Assembly: GCA_030626645.1 (NCBI GenBank) | Contig: DAOUTP010000029.1 | Coordinates: 1 to 12,561 of the forward strand | Length of the DNA stretch: 12,561 nucleotides | Direction: 5' to 3' | From: Candidatus Cloacimonadota bacterium | GTDB taxonomy: Bacteria; Cloacimonadota; Cloacimonadia; Cloacimonadales; TCS61 | In this document: piece after piece, positions 1-8,226 of the stretch | How positions within the stretch are numbered: position 1 is the stretch's first letter | Layout: each line of letters begins with the position of its first letter | Position numbers and translations under genes: made by a program | Notes under the pieces: generated by a model | What the model saw: the letters and a program-made list of their open reading frames with translations, nothing else | Told to the model about the DNA's origin: nothing | The model's database searches: none

Positions 1-74
1 GATTTTTTATTATTTTCGCAAAATTTTTTAAACAGACTATTTAGCTATATCTTATCTTTATATTTTACAAATAA

Positions 75-1445
75 TTACAGATTTTGAATATTTTTCAAAG
101 CTCTTGGAGCTGTTGCTGGTGTTACTCCATCTCCGGAAATATAGCCCTTAACCGGTTTCCCTTTTGGTGTGCCTTCATTATCAACCCGGTAGAATTCAAC
201 CCGAATCCGAACAGCTTCATCGTTTTTAATTAAAATATCTTTCCCTTCTTCATCAGTTTTAAATGGATTATGTTTAAGCCAGCCAAGTCCGATCGCTGCA
301 GTTCCATCTTCCCCATTTACATTTTTTCGCTGTGAATCTATAAATTCACGCTTTTCTTGAGATACATTCGGTGAATTTATACTTGATGTTGCAGTTCCGA
401 TTTTCTCTCCATCTTTATAGATCACTCTTCCGGTTACAATTCCCTCTGAAATGAAAAGAACCATTCTTTTATCAGTTCCGGAATCAATATCTTTTTGTAA
501 AGCGGCTTTACCCACAAAATCATCTTTGCTCATATCAATAGCAGCATTGAAGAGAGGTGAATTTACGGGAGTATGTTCTTTATCGTATTCGCTGCCATTA
601 AGCGGTAACCCAAAATTTCCGGCAGATATTCTATTCTCATCTCTGCCGCCCAGACCAACAACAAGCCCACCCAGTTCAAGAGCTTCCAATGCAATACGTT
701 TGAATTGATCTTCAGCTACTTCTACAGGAACATATAATTCCCAGCCCCAACGGTTTGTATAACCGGTTCTGCTGATATAATATTGAGATCCCTCATAATC
801 AAATTCATTAAAATTGAAGAACTTCATATTTTTTTCAGGTTTATTTCTATTCTTCACAACAGAATCACCATAGAGCTTGGTAATCAATTTATATGATAAT
901 GGTCCTTGGATATCGATCTTAACAAGCTCATCAGAAATATCTTGAATATTTACATCTTCATTTTCGTACATATATTTACAGATAAAATCTGCATCAGAGA
1001 TCACGTTTTTTTCTTCATCAGTAATATCGTGACCTGCATTGATAACAAGAATGAAATTGTTTTCTTCGATTCGCATAATGATCAGATCATCAAGAACAGT
1101 ACCTTTCTCAGTAAGCAAAAGTGTATATTTACACTGCCCTATTTTCATACTTCTAACGTCAGCCGGAAGTACACGATCAAGAAGATTCACAGCATTTGAG
1201 CCTGTAAATTGTATTTGAGCCATATGATCAATATTAAATATCGCAACCTTCTCTATAGCTTTAGCTTCTTCTAATACAGATGTAAGATAATTTACAGCCA
1301 TTGTGTACTCACCAAAATTACTTGTCTTGATTGGAGAATAATCTCTGCCTAATCGTTCTGATAGTATTTTTTGATACCAATCTTCAACATCACAAAGCGC
1401 TGTTCTACGTGGAGATTCAGGAAAATCAATTCCGATCTTTTTCAT
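75..1445 (-). CDS. gcvT: GcvT-family folate-dependent aminomethyltransferase (glycine cleavage T protein-like)
   Basis: This is a 456-residue cytosolic protein of the GcvT family. In the glycine cleavage system, T protein moves the aminomethyl carbon from lipoyl-H protein to tetrahydrofolate and releases ammonia. Visible landmarks in family order: FGEYTMAVNY (44-53, replacing the usual FxGWxMPVQY), FNIDHMAQI (70-78), the paired Asp of TVLDDLII (119-120, the region of the catalytic Asp), VINAGHD (134-140), a 'QGP' segment near 177, SRTGYTNRWGWELYVP (the SRTGYTGExGFE block), GLGGRDENRISAG (the GLGARDxLRLEAG block) and DFVGKAAL. The start is an ATG preceded by AGGAG (complement of 1452-1456) at normal spacing. 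At 456 residues it is longer than typical T proteins (about 365), with a short N-terminal extension and a longer C-terminal barrel region. No gcvH or gcvP lies in the window, so a related GcvT-like methyltransferase using another substrate is possible. Family confidence is high; exact substrate is moderate. Confidence 0.85.
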   Translation of the reverse strand: MKKIGIDFPESPRRTALCDVEDWYQKILSERLGRDYSPIKTSNFGEYTMAVNYLTSVLEEAKAIEKVAIFNIDHMAQIQFTGSNAVNLLDRVLPADVRSMKIGQCKYTLLLTEKGTVLDDLIIMRIEENNFILVINAGHDITDEEKNVISDADFICKYMYENEDVNIQDISDELVKIDIQGPLSYKLITKLYGDSVVKNRNKPEKNMKFFNFNEFDYEGSQYYISRTGYTNRWGWELYVPVEVAEDQFKRIALEALELGGLVVGLGGRDENRISAGNFGLPLNGSEYDKEHTPVNSPLFNAAIDMSKDDFVGKAALQKDIDSGTDKRMVLFISEGIVTGRVIYKDGEKIGTATSSINSPNVSQEKREFIDSQRKNVNGEDGTAAIGLGWLKHNPFKTDEEGKDILIKNDEAVRIRVEFYRVDNEGTPKGKPVKGYISGDGVTPATAPRALKNIQNL

Positions 1446-1585
1446 AAGATACTCCTATATTGAATTTAATTTTTTGTTAAATTTATTGTGACCTTGTATT
1501 TGTAAAGTACATTATCATTAAAATAATATTTTCTTGACTTATTATTATCATTTTTCAAAGCATAAAAAATGAAAGGACATTTAAA

Positions 1586-2575
1586 ATGGTAAAAGTATTG
1601 ATCGTAGAAGATGAACAAATGATAGCAGATGATATTAAATACACACTTAACCAATTTGGTTATGAAGTTTGTGGTATTTTCAATAAAGGCATAGATGCAA
1701 TAGAGAATGTATCAACATTAAACCCCGATCTAATTCTTATGGATATAATGCTGGAAGGTGAATTCAGTGGAATAGAAACAGGAAAGATAATTCTCAAAGA
1801 TAACGATATCCCAATTATCTTTCTAACTGCTTATGCCGATTCTGCAACAGTTGAATCAACGAAAAGCGTTGCGGCATATGGCTATATCCTTAAACCTTTT
1901 GAATCTAAAGAATTATACGCTACAATCGAGATCGCTCTAATTAAACATAATTCTGAGAAAAAGATGACTGAAAGCAGAGCACAATTTGAAAGTATGTTTC
2001 TTGGTAATCCGGAACCATGTGTATATCTTAATAATGATTTTCAGGTAATTGATATCAATCCGCGATTTAAAGAATTATTTGGTTTTACACTGGATGAGAT
2101 CAAAGATAGAGAGATCGATGAATTGATCATACCTGATGATTATAAAGTAGAAGCCGCTAAATTGAACAATGATACTCTTTCCGGATATGTTTATTTTGAT
2201 ACTTATAGAAAGAATAAATTCGGCGATCTGTTACCTGTTTCCATTTCAGCAGCACCGATAATAATTGCTGGAGAGCCTAAAGGATCATTTGTGATCTATA
2301 AAGATATAAGCTTAAGAAAAGAGGATGAAGAAGAGAGAGAAAAGCTTATTCAGAAACTTCAAAAAACGCTTGATGAAGTAAAAACTCTGGAAGGTTTGAT
2401 TCCCATTTGCTCTCATTGTAAAAAAATTCGTGATGATTCCGGTTTTTGGGGAAATGTGGAACAATACATTGCCAAGCACTCCAATGTTGATTTTAGTCAT
2501 GGTATCTGCCCGGATTGCTTAGAAAAACATTATCCTAACCAATATGAAAAAATGAAAGAAAAAGGGAAAATATAG
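1586..2575 (+). CDS. Response regulator: REC-PAS with C-terminal CxxC/CxxC module
   Basis: This 329-residue cytosolic signalling protein has three parts. Residues 1-118 are a receiver domain: acidic pair E8/D9, phospho-acceptor D53 (ILMD), T81 and K103 (LKPF) are all present, so it should accept phosphate from a histidine kinase. Residues about 128-243 form a PAS sensor domain (NPEPCVYLNNDFQVIDIN, ELFGFTLDEIKDREI). A charged coiled-coil linker (about 244-268) leads to a C-terminal module with C275/C278 and C308/C311 (PICSHCKKIRDD, HGICPDC). I recognise this module as recurrent at the ends of PAS/REC proteins of anaerobes, with unknown function, probably metal-binding. There is no DNA-binding or catalytic output domain, and no histidine kinase in the window. 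The start ATG has AAGGA (1573-1577) at 8-nt spacing. It opens a gene run with the MATE gene starting 10 nt downstream. Confidence 0.88.
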   Translation: MVKVLIVEDEQMIADDIKYTLNQFGYEVCGIFNKGIDAIENVSTLNPDLILMDIMLEGEFSGIETGKIILKDNDIPIIFLTAYADSATVESTKSVAAYGYILKPFESKELYATIEIALIKHNSEKKMTESRAQFESMFLGNPEPCVYLNNDFQVIDINPRFKELFGFTLDEIKDREIDELIIPDDYKVEAAKLNNDTLSGYVYFDTYRKNKFGDLLPVSISAAPIIIAGEPKGSFVIYKDISLRKEDEEEREKLIQKLQKTLDEVKTLEGLIPICSHCKKIRDDSGFWGNVEQYIAKHSNVDFSHGICPDCLEKHYPNQYEKMKEKGKI

Positions 2576-2585
2576 AAAAAATTAT

Positions 2586-3935
2586 ATGCAACCTAAAAGA
2601 ACTACTGCAAAGTTGATAGAAGGTCCAATAGGAAAAACACTAACCAATATGACCATTGCCATGACTCTTGGTATGGTTGGAATGGTTGCATTCAATTTAA
2701 TTGATACTTTTTTTATTGGAAAGCTTGGAACAGATCAATTAGCTGCACTTAGTTTTACTTTCCCGGTTGTACTGGTAGTTTCCAGTATTGCATTAGGTTT
2801 AGGTTTTGGAGCTTCTGCAGTTATTTCACGTGCTATTGGTGAAGGTGATCAGCATAAAGTACAAAGACTCACAACTGACAGTTTACTTCTTTCAATAATT
2901 ATTGTTATAGGATTTGTAACTTTAGGACTATTGACCATTGAACCTTTATTCAAGGCTATGGGCGCAACTTCAAAGATAATACCATATATTAAAACTTATA
3001 TGAAAATATGGTATCTTGGAATGCCGTTCGTCGTTGTTCCAATGGTTGGAAATAATGCGATCCGTGCTACAGGAGATGCTAAAACTCCAAGTATTATAAT
3101 GCTTATTGCAGTCTGCGTGAACACAATTTTAGATCCGTTATTGATATTTGGAATAGGACCTTTCCCGGAGCTTGGAATACAGGGAGCAGCGATTGCAACT
3201 GTAATAAGTAGATTCACAACTTTCTCAGTTGCTTTATGGGTGCTAATTAAACGTGAGAAAATGATCTCTTTTGTTATTCCTAAAATTACTGAAATTATTA
3301 ATTCATGGAAGCAAGTACTATTTATAGGAATTCCCATCGCCGGATCTCGTATTATAATTCCAATTACGATAGGAATAATAACAAGAATTGTATCTTCTTA
3401 TGGAATCAAAGCAGTTGCAGGCTTTGGAGTAGCTTCTAGAATCGAATTTTTCTCTCTTGCAGTTGTACATGCCCTGGCATCAGTTTTTGGTCCGTTTATC
3501 GGGCAGAATCTAGGAGCAAAAAAATTCGATCGTGTTCATACTGCCATTAAGATCAGCTATCGTTTTTCAATTCTTTGGGAAATTGCTATTTGGATATTAC
3601 TTGTTTCATTCCGAAATACAATAGCGGGCATTTTTAATGATGATGCACAAGTAATTTCTACCATTGCTTTATATCTCATGATCGTTCCCATAAGCTATTC
3701 AATGCAGGGAATATTTATATTAAGCACAACAGCCTTGAATGTAATGCACAAACCCTTACAAGCCGCGGGACTCACTATAATTCAGATGTTAATATTATGC
3801 ATACCACTTGCATTATTAGGTTCATATTTATTTGGATTGACAGGAATATTTGCCGCTATAACTTTATCTTATATTGTATCCGGATTTTTTTCACGTAAAG
3901 TTTTGTTAAGATTTTGTAAAAGTGAAATCAAATGA
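2586..3935 (+). CDS. MATE-family multidrug efflux transporter
   Basis: This is a 449-residue inner-membrane protein, the usual MATE length, made almost entirely of hydrophobic helices (12 expected in two homologous halves). The first helix region has the family pattern MTLGMVGMVAFNLIDTFFIG, followed by AALSFTFP and GLGFGASAVISRAIGEGD. The second half begins near GIPIAGSR and has the matching AGFGVASRIEFF and FGPFIGQNLGAKKFDRV segments. MATE proteins export cationic drugs or metabolites in exchange for Na+ or H+; the substrate cannot be read from the sequence. The ATG lies 10 nt after the response-regulator stop and has only a weak A/G-rich upstream stretch, so translational coupling is likely. 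Its stop overlaps the next gene by 4 nt (ATGA), supporting one transcript. Confidence 0.9.
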   Translation: MQPKRTTAKLIEGPIGKTLTNMTIAMTLGMVGMVAFNLIDTFFIGKLGTDQLAALSFTFPVVLVVSSIALGLGFGASAVISRAIGEGDQHKVQRLTTDSLLLSIIIVIGFVTLGLLTIEPLFKAMGATSKIIPYIKTYMKIWYLGMPFVVVPMVGNNAIRATGDAKTPSIIMLIAVCVNTILDPLLIFGIGPFPELGIQGAAIATVISRFTTFSVALWVLIKREKMISFVIPKITEIINSWKQVLFIGIPIAGSRIIIPITIGIITRIVSSYGIKAVAGFGVASRIEFFSLAVVHALASVFGPFIGQNLGAKKFDRVHTAIKISYRFSILWEIAIWILLVSFRNTIAGIFNDDAQVISTIALYLMIVPISYSMQGIFILSTTALNVMHKPLQAAGLTIIQMLILCIPLALLGSYLFGLTGIFAAITLSYIVSGFFSRKVLLRFCKSEIK

Positions 3936-4297
3936 TGAAATTAGATGAACTTCGCACCTATTGTTTAGAAAAGAAAGGTGCTACGGTTGATTTCCCTTTT
4001 GATGATGTTACTATGGTAATAAAAGTTGGTGACAAGATGTTTGCCTTGATCGCGATTGATATTGATCCTTTGAACATAAATCTAAAATGTGATCCGTTTA
4101 TTGCAGAAGGGCTACGTGAAAGGTATAATGCGGTAATTCCAGGATTTCATATGAATAAGAGACATTGGAATACAGTTATCTTGAACGACACCATTCCAGA
4201 GAAAATCATTAAGGGAATGATTGACGATTCTTATGATCTGGTATTATCAAAACTATCCAAAAAAAATAAAGATATGATCATTAATAGAAAAATTTAG
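3932..4297 (+). CDS. MmcQ/YjbR family small protein
   Basis: This is a 121-residue soluble protein of the YjbR/MmcQ (CyaY-fold, 'double wing') family, full length for the family. Diagnostic blocks are GATVDFPFDDVTMVIKVGDKMFALI (residues 16-40), the basic-aromatic KRHWNTV (76-82) and MIDDSYDLV (96-104). Family members are often annotated as DNA-binding, but the biochemical role is poorly defined, so no precise function is claimed. The start overlaps the MATE stop (ATGA, 3932-3935). A second ATG follows immediately at 3935, and either may be used because no strong Shine-Dalgarno is visible. Its TAG stop (4295-4297) is embedded in the ribosome binding site of the next gene, so these genes are almost certainly cotranscribed. 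Confidence 0.87.
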   Translation: MMKLDELRTYCLEKKGATVDFPFDDVTMVIKVGDKMFALIAIDIDPLNINLKCDPFIAEGLRERYNAVIPGFHMNKRHWNTVILNDTIPEKIIKGMIDDSYDLVLSKLSKKNKDMIINRKI

Positions 4298-4306
4298 GGA
4301 GAAATT

Positions 4307-5620
4307 TTGTATTATACAGCGAAAAAGTTGTTTGCACCATTAATAATACCAAGTTTATTAATTCTCCTATCGATGATAATCGGATGGCAATGGGATCGGA
4401 TGTTACTGCAGGCAAGCTATGATAATGAGTTAACCGCTTTCATCGTGATATTCCCGCTTGTTCCCTATCTCCTTTTTGTAATTGTAGCAATATTAGCAGC
4501 TCGTTCAAATAACTTAGGCCTCATTTTAATTACATTTATTCTTTCATTAGGTTATTTTATTTTAACTCATTCATCCGACAATGCAGGAGCTGATTCAAGT
4601 TATATTATTCCACGTATTATATCCTTCTTGCTTCCTATCAATATCTTCATATTTTCCTTTATTGGGAAAAAAAAGTTAAGAACTGTTATTATCTATTCCG
4701 TTATAATTCTTCTTGAGTTTGGAATAATCAGATTTCTTTATAATTTAATAGAATTTCCAGAATCTGAAATGGTTGTACAATTTCATGCTGAATTTCCAAA
4801 ATTAGCTACTGCTCTTTTGGGATTCACTCAATATATGTATGGTATCTTTTTTAAAACATCATTCATAGAAAATATTCCAACAATTTCACTTTTTACTATT
4901 TTGATCATCATTATTTTCATGATCTTAAGATTTGTTAACAGCCGTGACGTTAGAAATGGTGGTTATCTTTTCGTTACGATCTCAGTATTTTTGGCAGTTT
5001 GCTCAAGAGTCCCTGCTCCTGCTTTTATGTTATTTTTCACAACTTCCGGTCTTATTCTGCTTATCACCACTATCGAAGCATCATTTTCAATGGCATATAT
5101 TGACGAACTTACAGGATTGCACGGACGTAGAAGTTTGAATGAGACTTTGTCTTCACTTTCCAAAAATTATTCTATTGCTATGCTGGATATAGATCATTTT
5201 AAGAAATTCAATGATAAATATGGTCACAAAACCGGTGACCAAGTTTTAAAAATGGTTGCATCAAAACTTAGTGAAGTTAACGGCAATGCAAAAACTTTTC
5301 GTTATGGCGGAGAAGAGTTCACGGCAATTTTCTCAGGTAAAACATCTAGAGAATCTGAACCATACATGGAAGAATATAGAAAAAAACTCGAAGCAACCGA
5401 GTTTAATGTTCGTTCTCCCATTAGAAGAACATCAACTGCAAAAAACCGTGGGAAACAAGCTTCAAAGAATCGCAAAATAGTAACAATAACTGTGAGTATT
5501 GGTATTGCTGAATATGGTGGAAATCAAACAAAACCGGAAAAAGTTCTTAAAGCTGCAGATAAAATCCTTTACAAAGCTAAACGTCTTGGAAGAAATAGAG
5601 TTGAAATACAAAAGAAATAA
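4307..5620 (+). CDS. Membrane diguanylate cyclase (multi-TM plus GGDEF)
   Basis: This 437-residue inner-membrane protein should make cyclic di-GMP from two GTP. Residues about 10-255 contain roughly eight hydrophobic helices with no recognised named sensor domain. The GGDEF domain follows from the DELTGLHGRRSLNE segment onward: metal-site LDIDHFKKFND (D294, D296), active-site RYGGEEF (GGEEF 334-338) and VSIGIAEYGG. The usual inhibitory RxxD site just before the signature reads NGNA, so classic product inhibition is probably lost. A basic insert (about 366-382) precedes the VTVSIGIA strand. The start is TTG, chosen because AGGGAGA (4296-4302) sits 4-5 nt upstream and no better ATG exists before the first helix. 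The gene lies 12 nt before a c-di-GMP phosphodiesterase gene. Confidence 0.9.
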   Translation: MYYTAKKLFAPLIIPSLLILLSMIIGWQWDRMLLQASYDNELTAFIVIFPLVPYLLFVIVAILAARSNNLGLILITFILSLGYFILTHSSDNAGADSSYIIPRIISFLLPINIFIFSFIGKKKLRTVIIYSVIILLEFGIIRFLYNLIEFPESEMVVQFHAEFPKLATALLGFTQYMYGIFFKTSFIENIPTISLFTILIIIIFMILRFVNSRDVRNGGYLFVTISVFLAVCSRVPAPAFMLFFTTSGLILLITTIEASFSMAYIDELTGLHGRRSLNETLSSLSKNYSIAMLDIDHFKKFNDKYGHKTGDQVLKMVASKLSEVNGNAKTFRYGGEEFTAIFSGKTSRESEPYMEEYRKKLEATEFNVRSPIRRTSTAKNRGKQASKNRKIVTITVSIGIAEYGGNQTKPEKVLKAADKILYKAKRLGRNRVEIQKK

Positions 5621-5632
5621 TAGGAGTGTATT

Positions 5633-6697
5633 GTGAAATCTGATCATAATGCTTCAATCCAAACCAATAAGAACGATAAGCTTCTTACTAATATTCTTGA
5701 AAGCTCTTCATCCTTATCAATCATATCAACTGATCTAGACCAGAATATTCTATATTGGAATACCGGAGCGGAAAATATTTTTGGTTATAAAGCCAGCGAA
5801 GTTATTGGTAAGAAGAAAATCCAAATTATCTACGATGGTAATGAAGCTAAGAAAAGAGCATTAAAAGCTAAAAAACTGATGATCTCAACAAAAAAAGGAA
5901 CAGAATGTGAGTTAAGACAAATTACAAAAAGTGGTAAAAAACTCTGGAGTCGAATGACATTATCTCCTCGTTTAGATGAAAAAGGAGATGTTATAGGTAT
6001 CTTAGGTATTGGAACAGATATTACTCAACATAAAAAATTAGAAGACAATCTTCGCGAAACATTGAAAAAATTAAAAAAGACTCTCACCGGAATAATCCAT
6101 GCAACTGAACTAATTATAGAAACCCGTGACCCTTATACAGCAGGACATCAAAGAAGAGTTGCCCTTCTGGCAAAAGCGATAGCAGAAAATATGAAACTTT
6201 CTGAGCAGCAAATCGAAGGTATTTACATGGTTGGCATGATCCATGATGTTGGAAAGATATCCATTCCGGCTGAAATACTCAGTATGCCGCGCAGACTTAC
6301 TCCTGCTGAATTCAACCTGATCAAGAACCATCCGCAGGCTGGATATGACATTCTAAAAAACATAGAATTTCCCTGGCCTATCGCAGATATCATCCTCCAA
6401 CACCATGAACGAATAGACGGAACCGGGTATCCCAAAGGACTTGGTGGTAAAGATATTATGCTGGAAGCTAAAATTCTAATGGTTGCTGATGTTATTGAAG
6501 CAATGGCTTCTCATCGACCTTACAGAGCTGCCTTCGGTTTAGAACGAGCATTGGGTGAGATCAAACAGAATAGTGGTATTCTGTACGATCCTGATGTAGT
6601 TGATTCTTGCGTTGAATTATTTGAAAAAGAAAAATTTTGTTTTGATAATTATGAAAGCATCTCCCCCCTGCTTACGGATATAAATGTACTGCCCTGA
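5633..6697 (+). CDS. PAS-HD-GYP cyclic di-GMP phosphodiesterase
   Basis: This is a 354-residue protein without membrane segments. Residues about 20-130 form a PAS domain (DLDQNILYWNTGAENIFGYK, EVIGKK, ending in a PAC-like GIGTDITQHKKLE). A short coiled coil (about 130-150) links it to an HD-GYP domain at about 155-340. The catalytic set appears complete: H172 (AGHQRR), H204-D205 (IHDVGK), H257-H258 and the signature GTGYP (G265-Y266-P267), then MVADVIEAM and GILYDP. HD-GYP enzymes hydrolyse c-di-GMP to pGpG/GMP using a bi- or trinuclear metal centre. The start is GTG with AGGAG (5622-5626) 6 nt upstream. It follows the diguanylate cyclase by 12 nt and overlaps the next gene by 14 nt, so synthesis and breakdown of the messenger are likely coexpressed. 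Confidence 0.92.
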   Translation: MKSDHNASIQTNKNDKLLTNILESSSSLSIISTDLDQNILYWNTGAENIFGYKASEVIGKKKIQIIYDGNEAKKRALKAKKLMISTKKGTECELRQITKSGKKLWSRMTLSPRLDEKGDVIGILGIGTDITQHKKLEDNLRETLKKLKKTLTGIIHATELIIETRDPYTAGHQRRVALLAKAIAENMKLSEQQIEGIYMVGMIHDVGKISIPAEILSMPRRLTPAEFNLIKNHPQAGYDILKNIEFPWPIADIILQHHERIDGTGYPKGLGGKDIMLEAKILMVADVIEAMASHRPYRAAFGLERALGEIKQNSGILYDPDVVDSCVELFEKEKFCFDNYESISPLLTDINVLP

Positions 6698-7013
6698 ATG
6701 TGATAAACTCATCGATACGGTAGAAAAACATTGCCCGAACTGCAAGGCTCTTCTTCTGCCAGACAAACCTGATACTGACCAAATTGATTTTGTGAAGGTA
6801 TTTGAAAGTTCTGATCTGGGATTAACTGCAATTATCAAATCTATTCTAATTGATGCAGACATCAAATATCTGGTTCAAGGTGAACATATGCAGAGTATTC
6901 TTGGAGGACAATTCAATTTTGGTTTTGGTGCAGATATTGGGAAAGTGGAATTCTTTGTTCATAAAGATGATGAAGGAGTTGCTACAGAGCTTTTAACAGA
7001 GCTTAATAATTAG
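6684..7013 (+). CDS. Zinc-ribbon plus DUF2007-like small signalling protein
   Basis: This is a 109-residue soluble protein. The N-terminus is a compact zinc ribbon with C3/C6 and C17/C20 (CPEC ... CPNC). Residues about 36-108 resemble the DUF2007 'putative prokaryotic signal transducing protein' family: VFESSDLGLTAIIKSILIDA, LVQGEHMQSILGG and FFVHKDDEGVATELL match its usual shape, in which a small alpha/beta domain is annotated in many genomes as 'update protease adaptor-like'. The role is unproven. The ATG overlaps the end of the HD-GYP gene by 14 nt with only a weak upstream purine run, so reinitiation after the phosphodiesterase is likely. Its position at the end of the c-di-GMP gene pair makes a regulatory or adaptor role plausible, but that is inference from context. 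Confidence 0.72.
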   Translation: MYCPECDKLIDTVEKHCPNCKALLLPDKPDTDQIDFVKVFESSDLGLTAIIKSILIDADIKYLVQGEHMQSILGGQFNFGFGADIGKVEFFVHKDDEGVATELLTELNN

Positions 7014-7068
7014 TAATTCATCTATAATGCCTTTCTATTAATATGTTGAATCAATATAAGGAGATACA

Positions 7069-8097
7069 TTGAAGTTATTCAAATTAATATTAGTATTAAC
7101 AATATTCACACTTATCGCTTGCCAGCAACTTGGAACAGAGATCCAGCAGACTGGTGAATTACCACTTTCAATCTCATTACAACCTGCATTTGAAAATGGT
7201 TTTAACGTGACACAGGTTCGTGTTACTATTACTAAAGACGATTTCACAAGCAGTTTATACTTAACTATTAATGATAGTACGAATACAGCTTCCGGAACTT
7301 TCTCTGAGCTACAGCCCGGAATTTATACGATCTACGTTGAAGTTTATGAAGATGATCTCCTTATTGCAGCTGGCTCAGGAAGTGGAGAAGTAATTTCAGG
7401 AGAATCGGCAACAGTTGAAATTGTAATAAAGCTCTTTCCTGATTTACAACAAAGAGTTCTTTTTATTGGAAACAGCATTACATATTATAATGGTGGTGTT
7501 GACCTGCACACAATGAACCTGGCAAACTCAATTGATTCAACTCTTGCTATTGAATGTGCAAGTGTTACGGGTGGCGGCTGGACTTTAGAGCAGCATTTCA
7601 ACAGTCCCGCTACAATTCAAACAATTCAGGAAGGAAACTGGGATCTGGTGATATTGCAGGAAATGACTTCACGTCCGGTTAACGATCCTGAACTTTTTTA
7701 TGAATATGCCACACTTTTAGATTCAGTGATAACCGAAGCAGGTGCTCAAACTGCCTTTTTCTTTAGTTGGCCGTTTGAAAGCGTATTTGATGAGATGATA
7801 GAACAGCAATCGGCAGCCTATAATTATATTGGGAATGAGCTTGATGCTCCTGTAATTCCTGTTGCAAGAGCCTGGCAGTTCTCACTTCAACAGGATCCTG
7901 ATCTAGTACTTTTCATGGCTGATGGTAACCATCCTAATATTCATGGAACTTACCTTGCCTGCTGCACATTCTTTGCATTTCTGTGGGATGAAACACCGGT
8001 TGGAGCAATATATGTAAATGATCCTACGATAACTGAAAATGAAATGCTGTTTCTACAAACTATTGCCTGGGAAACATACGAAGTATATGGTATATAA
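7069..8097 (+). CDS. SGNH/GDSL-hydrolase lipoprotein with N-terminal beta domain
   Basis: This is a 342-residue predicted exported lipoprotein. A signal peptide ends in the lipobox LIAC with C18 as the lipidated residue. Residues about 30-125 look like an all-beta, Ig-like domain (VTQVRVTITKDDF, LQPGIYTIYVEVY, ATVEIVIKL). From 130 on there is an SGNH hydrolase fold: VLFIGNSITYYNGG gives the nucleophile S136, VILQEM is the block III position (Gln-type instead of GxND), and DGNHPNIHG gives the D285/H288 pair. Such enzymes cleave ester bonds, commonly acetyl groups on polysaccharides; the substrate here is unknown. The start is TTG with a strong AAGGAGA (7058-7064) 4-5 nt upstream. A 55-nt spacer separates it from the preceding gene, so it may be cotranscribed or have its own promoter. 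Confidence 0.87.
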   Translation: MKLFKLILVLTIFTLIACQQLGTEIQQTGELPLSISLQPAFENGFNVTQVRVTITKDDFTSSLYLTINDSTNTASGTFSELQPGIYTIYVEVYEDDLLIAAGSGSGEVISGESATVEIVIKLFPDLQQRVLFIGNSITYYNGGVDLHTMNLANSIDSTLAIECASVTGGGWTLEQHFNSPATIQTIQEGNWDLVILQEMTSRPVNDPELFYEYATLLDSVITEAGAQTAFFFSWPFESVFDEMIEQQSAAYNYIGNELDAPVIPVARAWQFSLQQDPDLVLFMADGNHPNIHGTYLACCTFFAFLWDETPVGAIYVNDPTITENEMLFLQTIAWETYEVYGI

Positions 8098-8120
8098 TAT
8101 AATATATCATTGAAAAAGTG

Positions 8121-8226
8121 TGCGGAGGGGAGGAATCGAACCTCCCAGCGTTCACTCTTGGCAGATAATACATATTCATACTTACCCATCTCTCGTTCGG
8201 GTTGGAACAATTCCACCAGACTCCGC
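8121..8226 (-). pseudogene. tRNA-Leu-like sequence, internally degenerate (probable tRNA pseudogene)
   Basis: Read on the minus strand, the sequence begins GCGGAG (8226-8221) and ends CTCCGC plus A (8127-8121), which pair as an acceptor stem with the A discriminator expected of tRNA-Leu. Directly before the 3' acceptor strand is a perfect T arm, GGAGG-TTCGATT-CCTCC. The 5' part continues TCTGGTGGAATTG, which matches the start of a leucine tRNA D arm. After that the match stops: I find no 5-bp anticodon stem with a 7-nt loop and U33, and the total of 106 nt is about 20 longer than a normal long-variable-arm tRNA. CCA is not encoded; the 3' flank is CACTTTTT. I therefore call it a decayed or rearranged tRNA and not a working gene. 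An unusual functional tRNA-like RNA is possible. Confidence 0.45.

Noticed and set aside
12..30. AT-rich palindrome ATTTTCGCAAAAT followed by T residues, as a terminator.
   Set aside because: The stem is short and nearly all A-T, and its orientation would serve a plus-strand gene outside the window.
451..708. Plus-strand 85-codon frame within the aminomethyltransferase gene.
   Set aside because: It is an antisense shadow of a well-conserved gene with no ribosome binding site or motif of its own.
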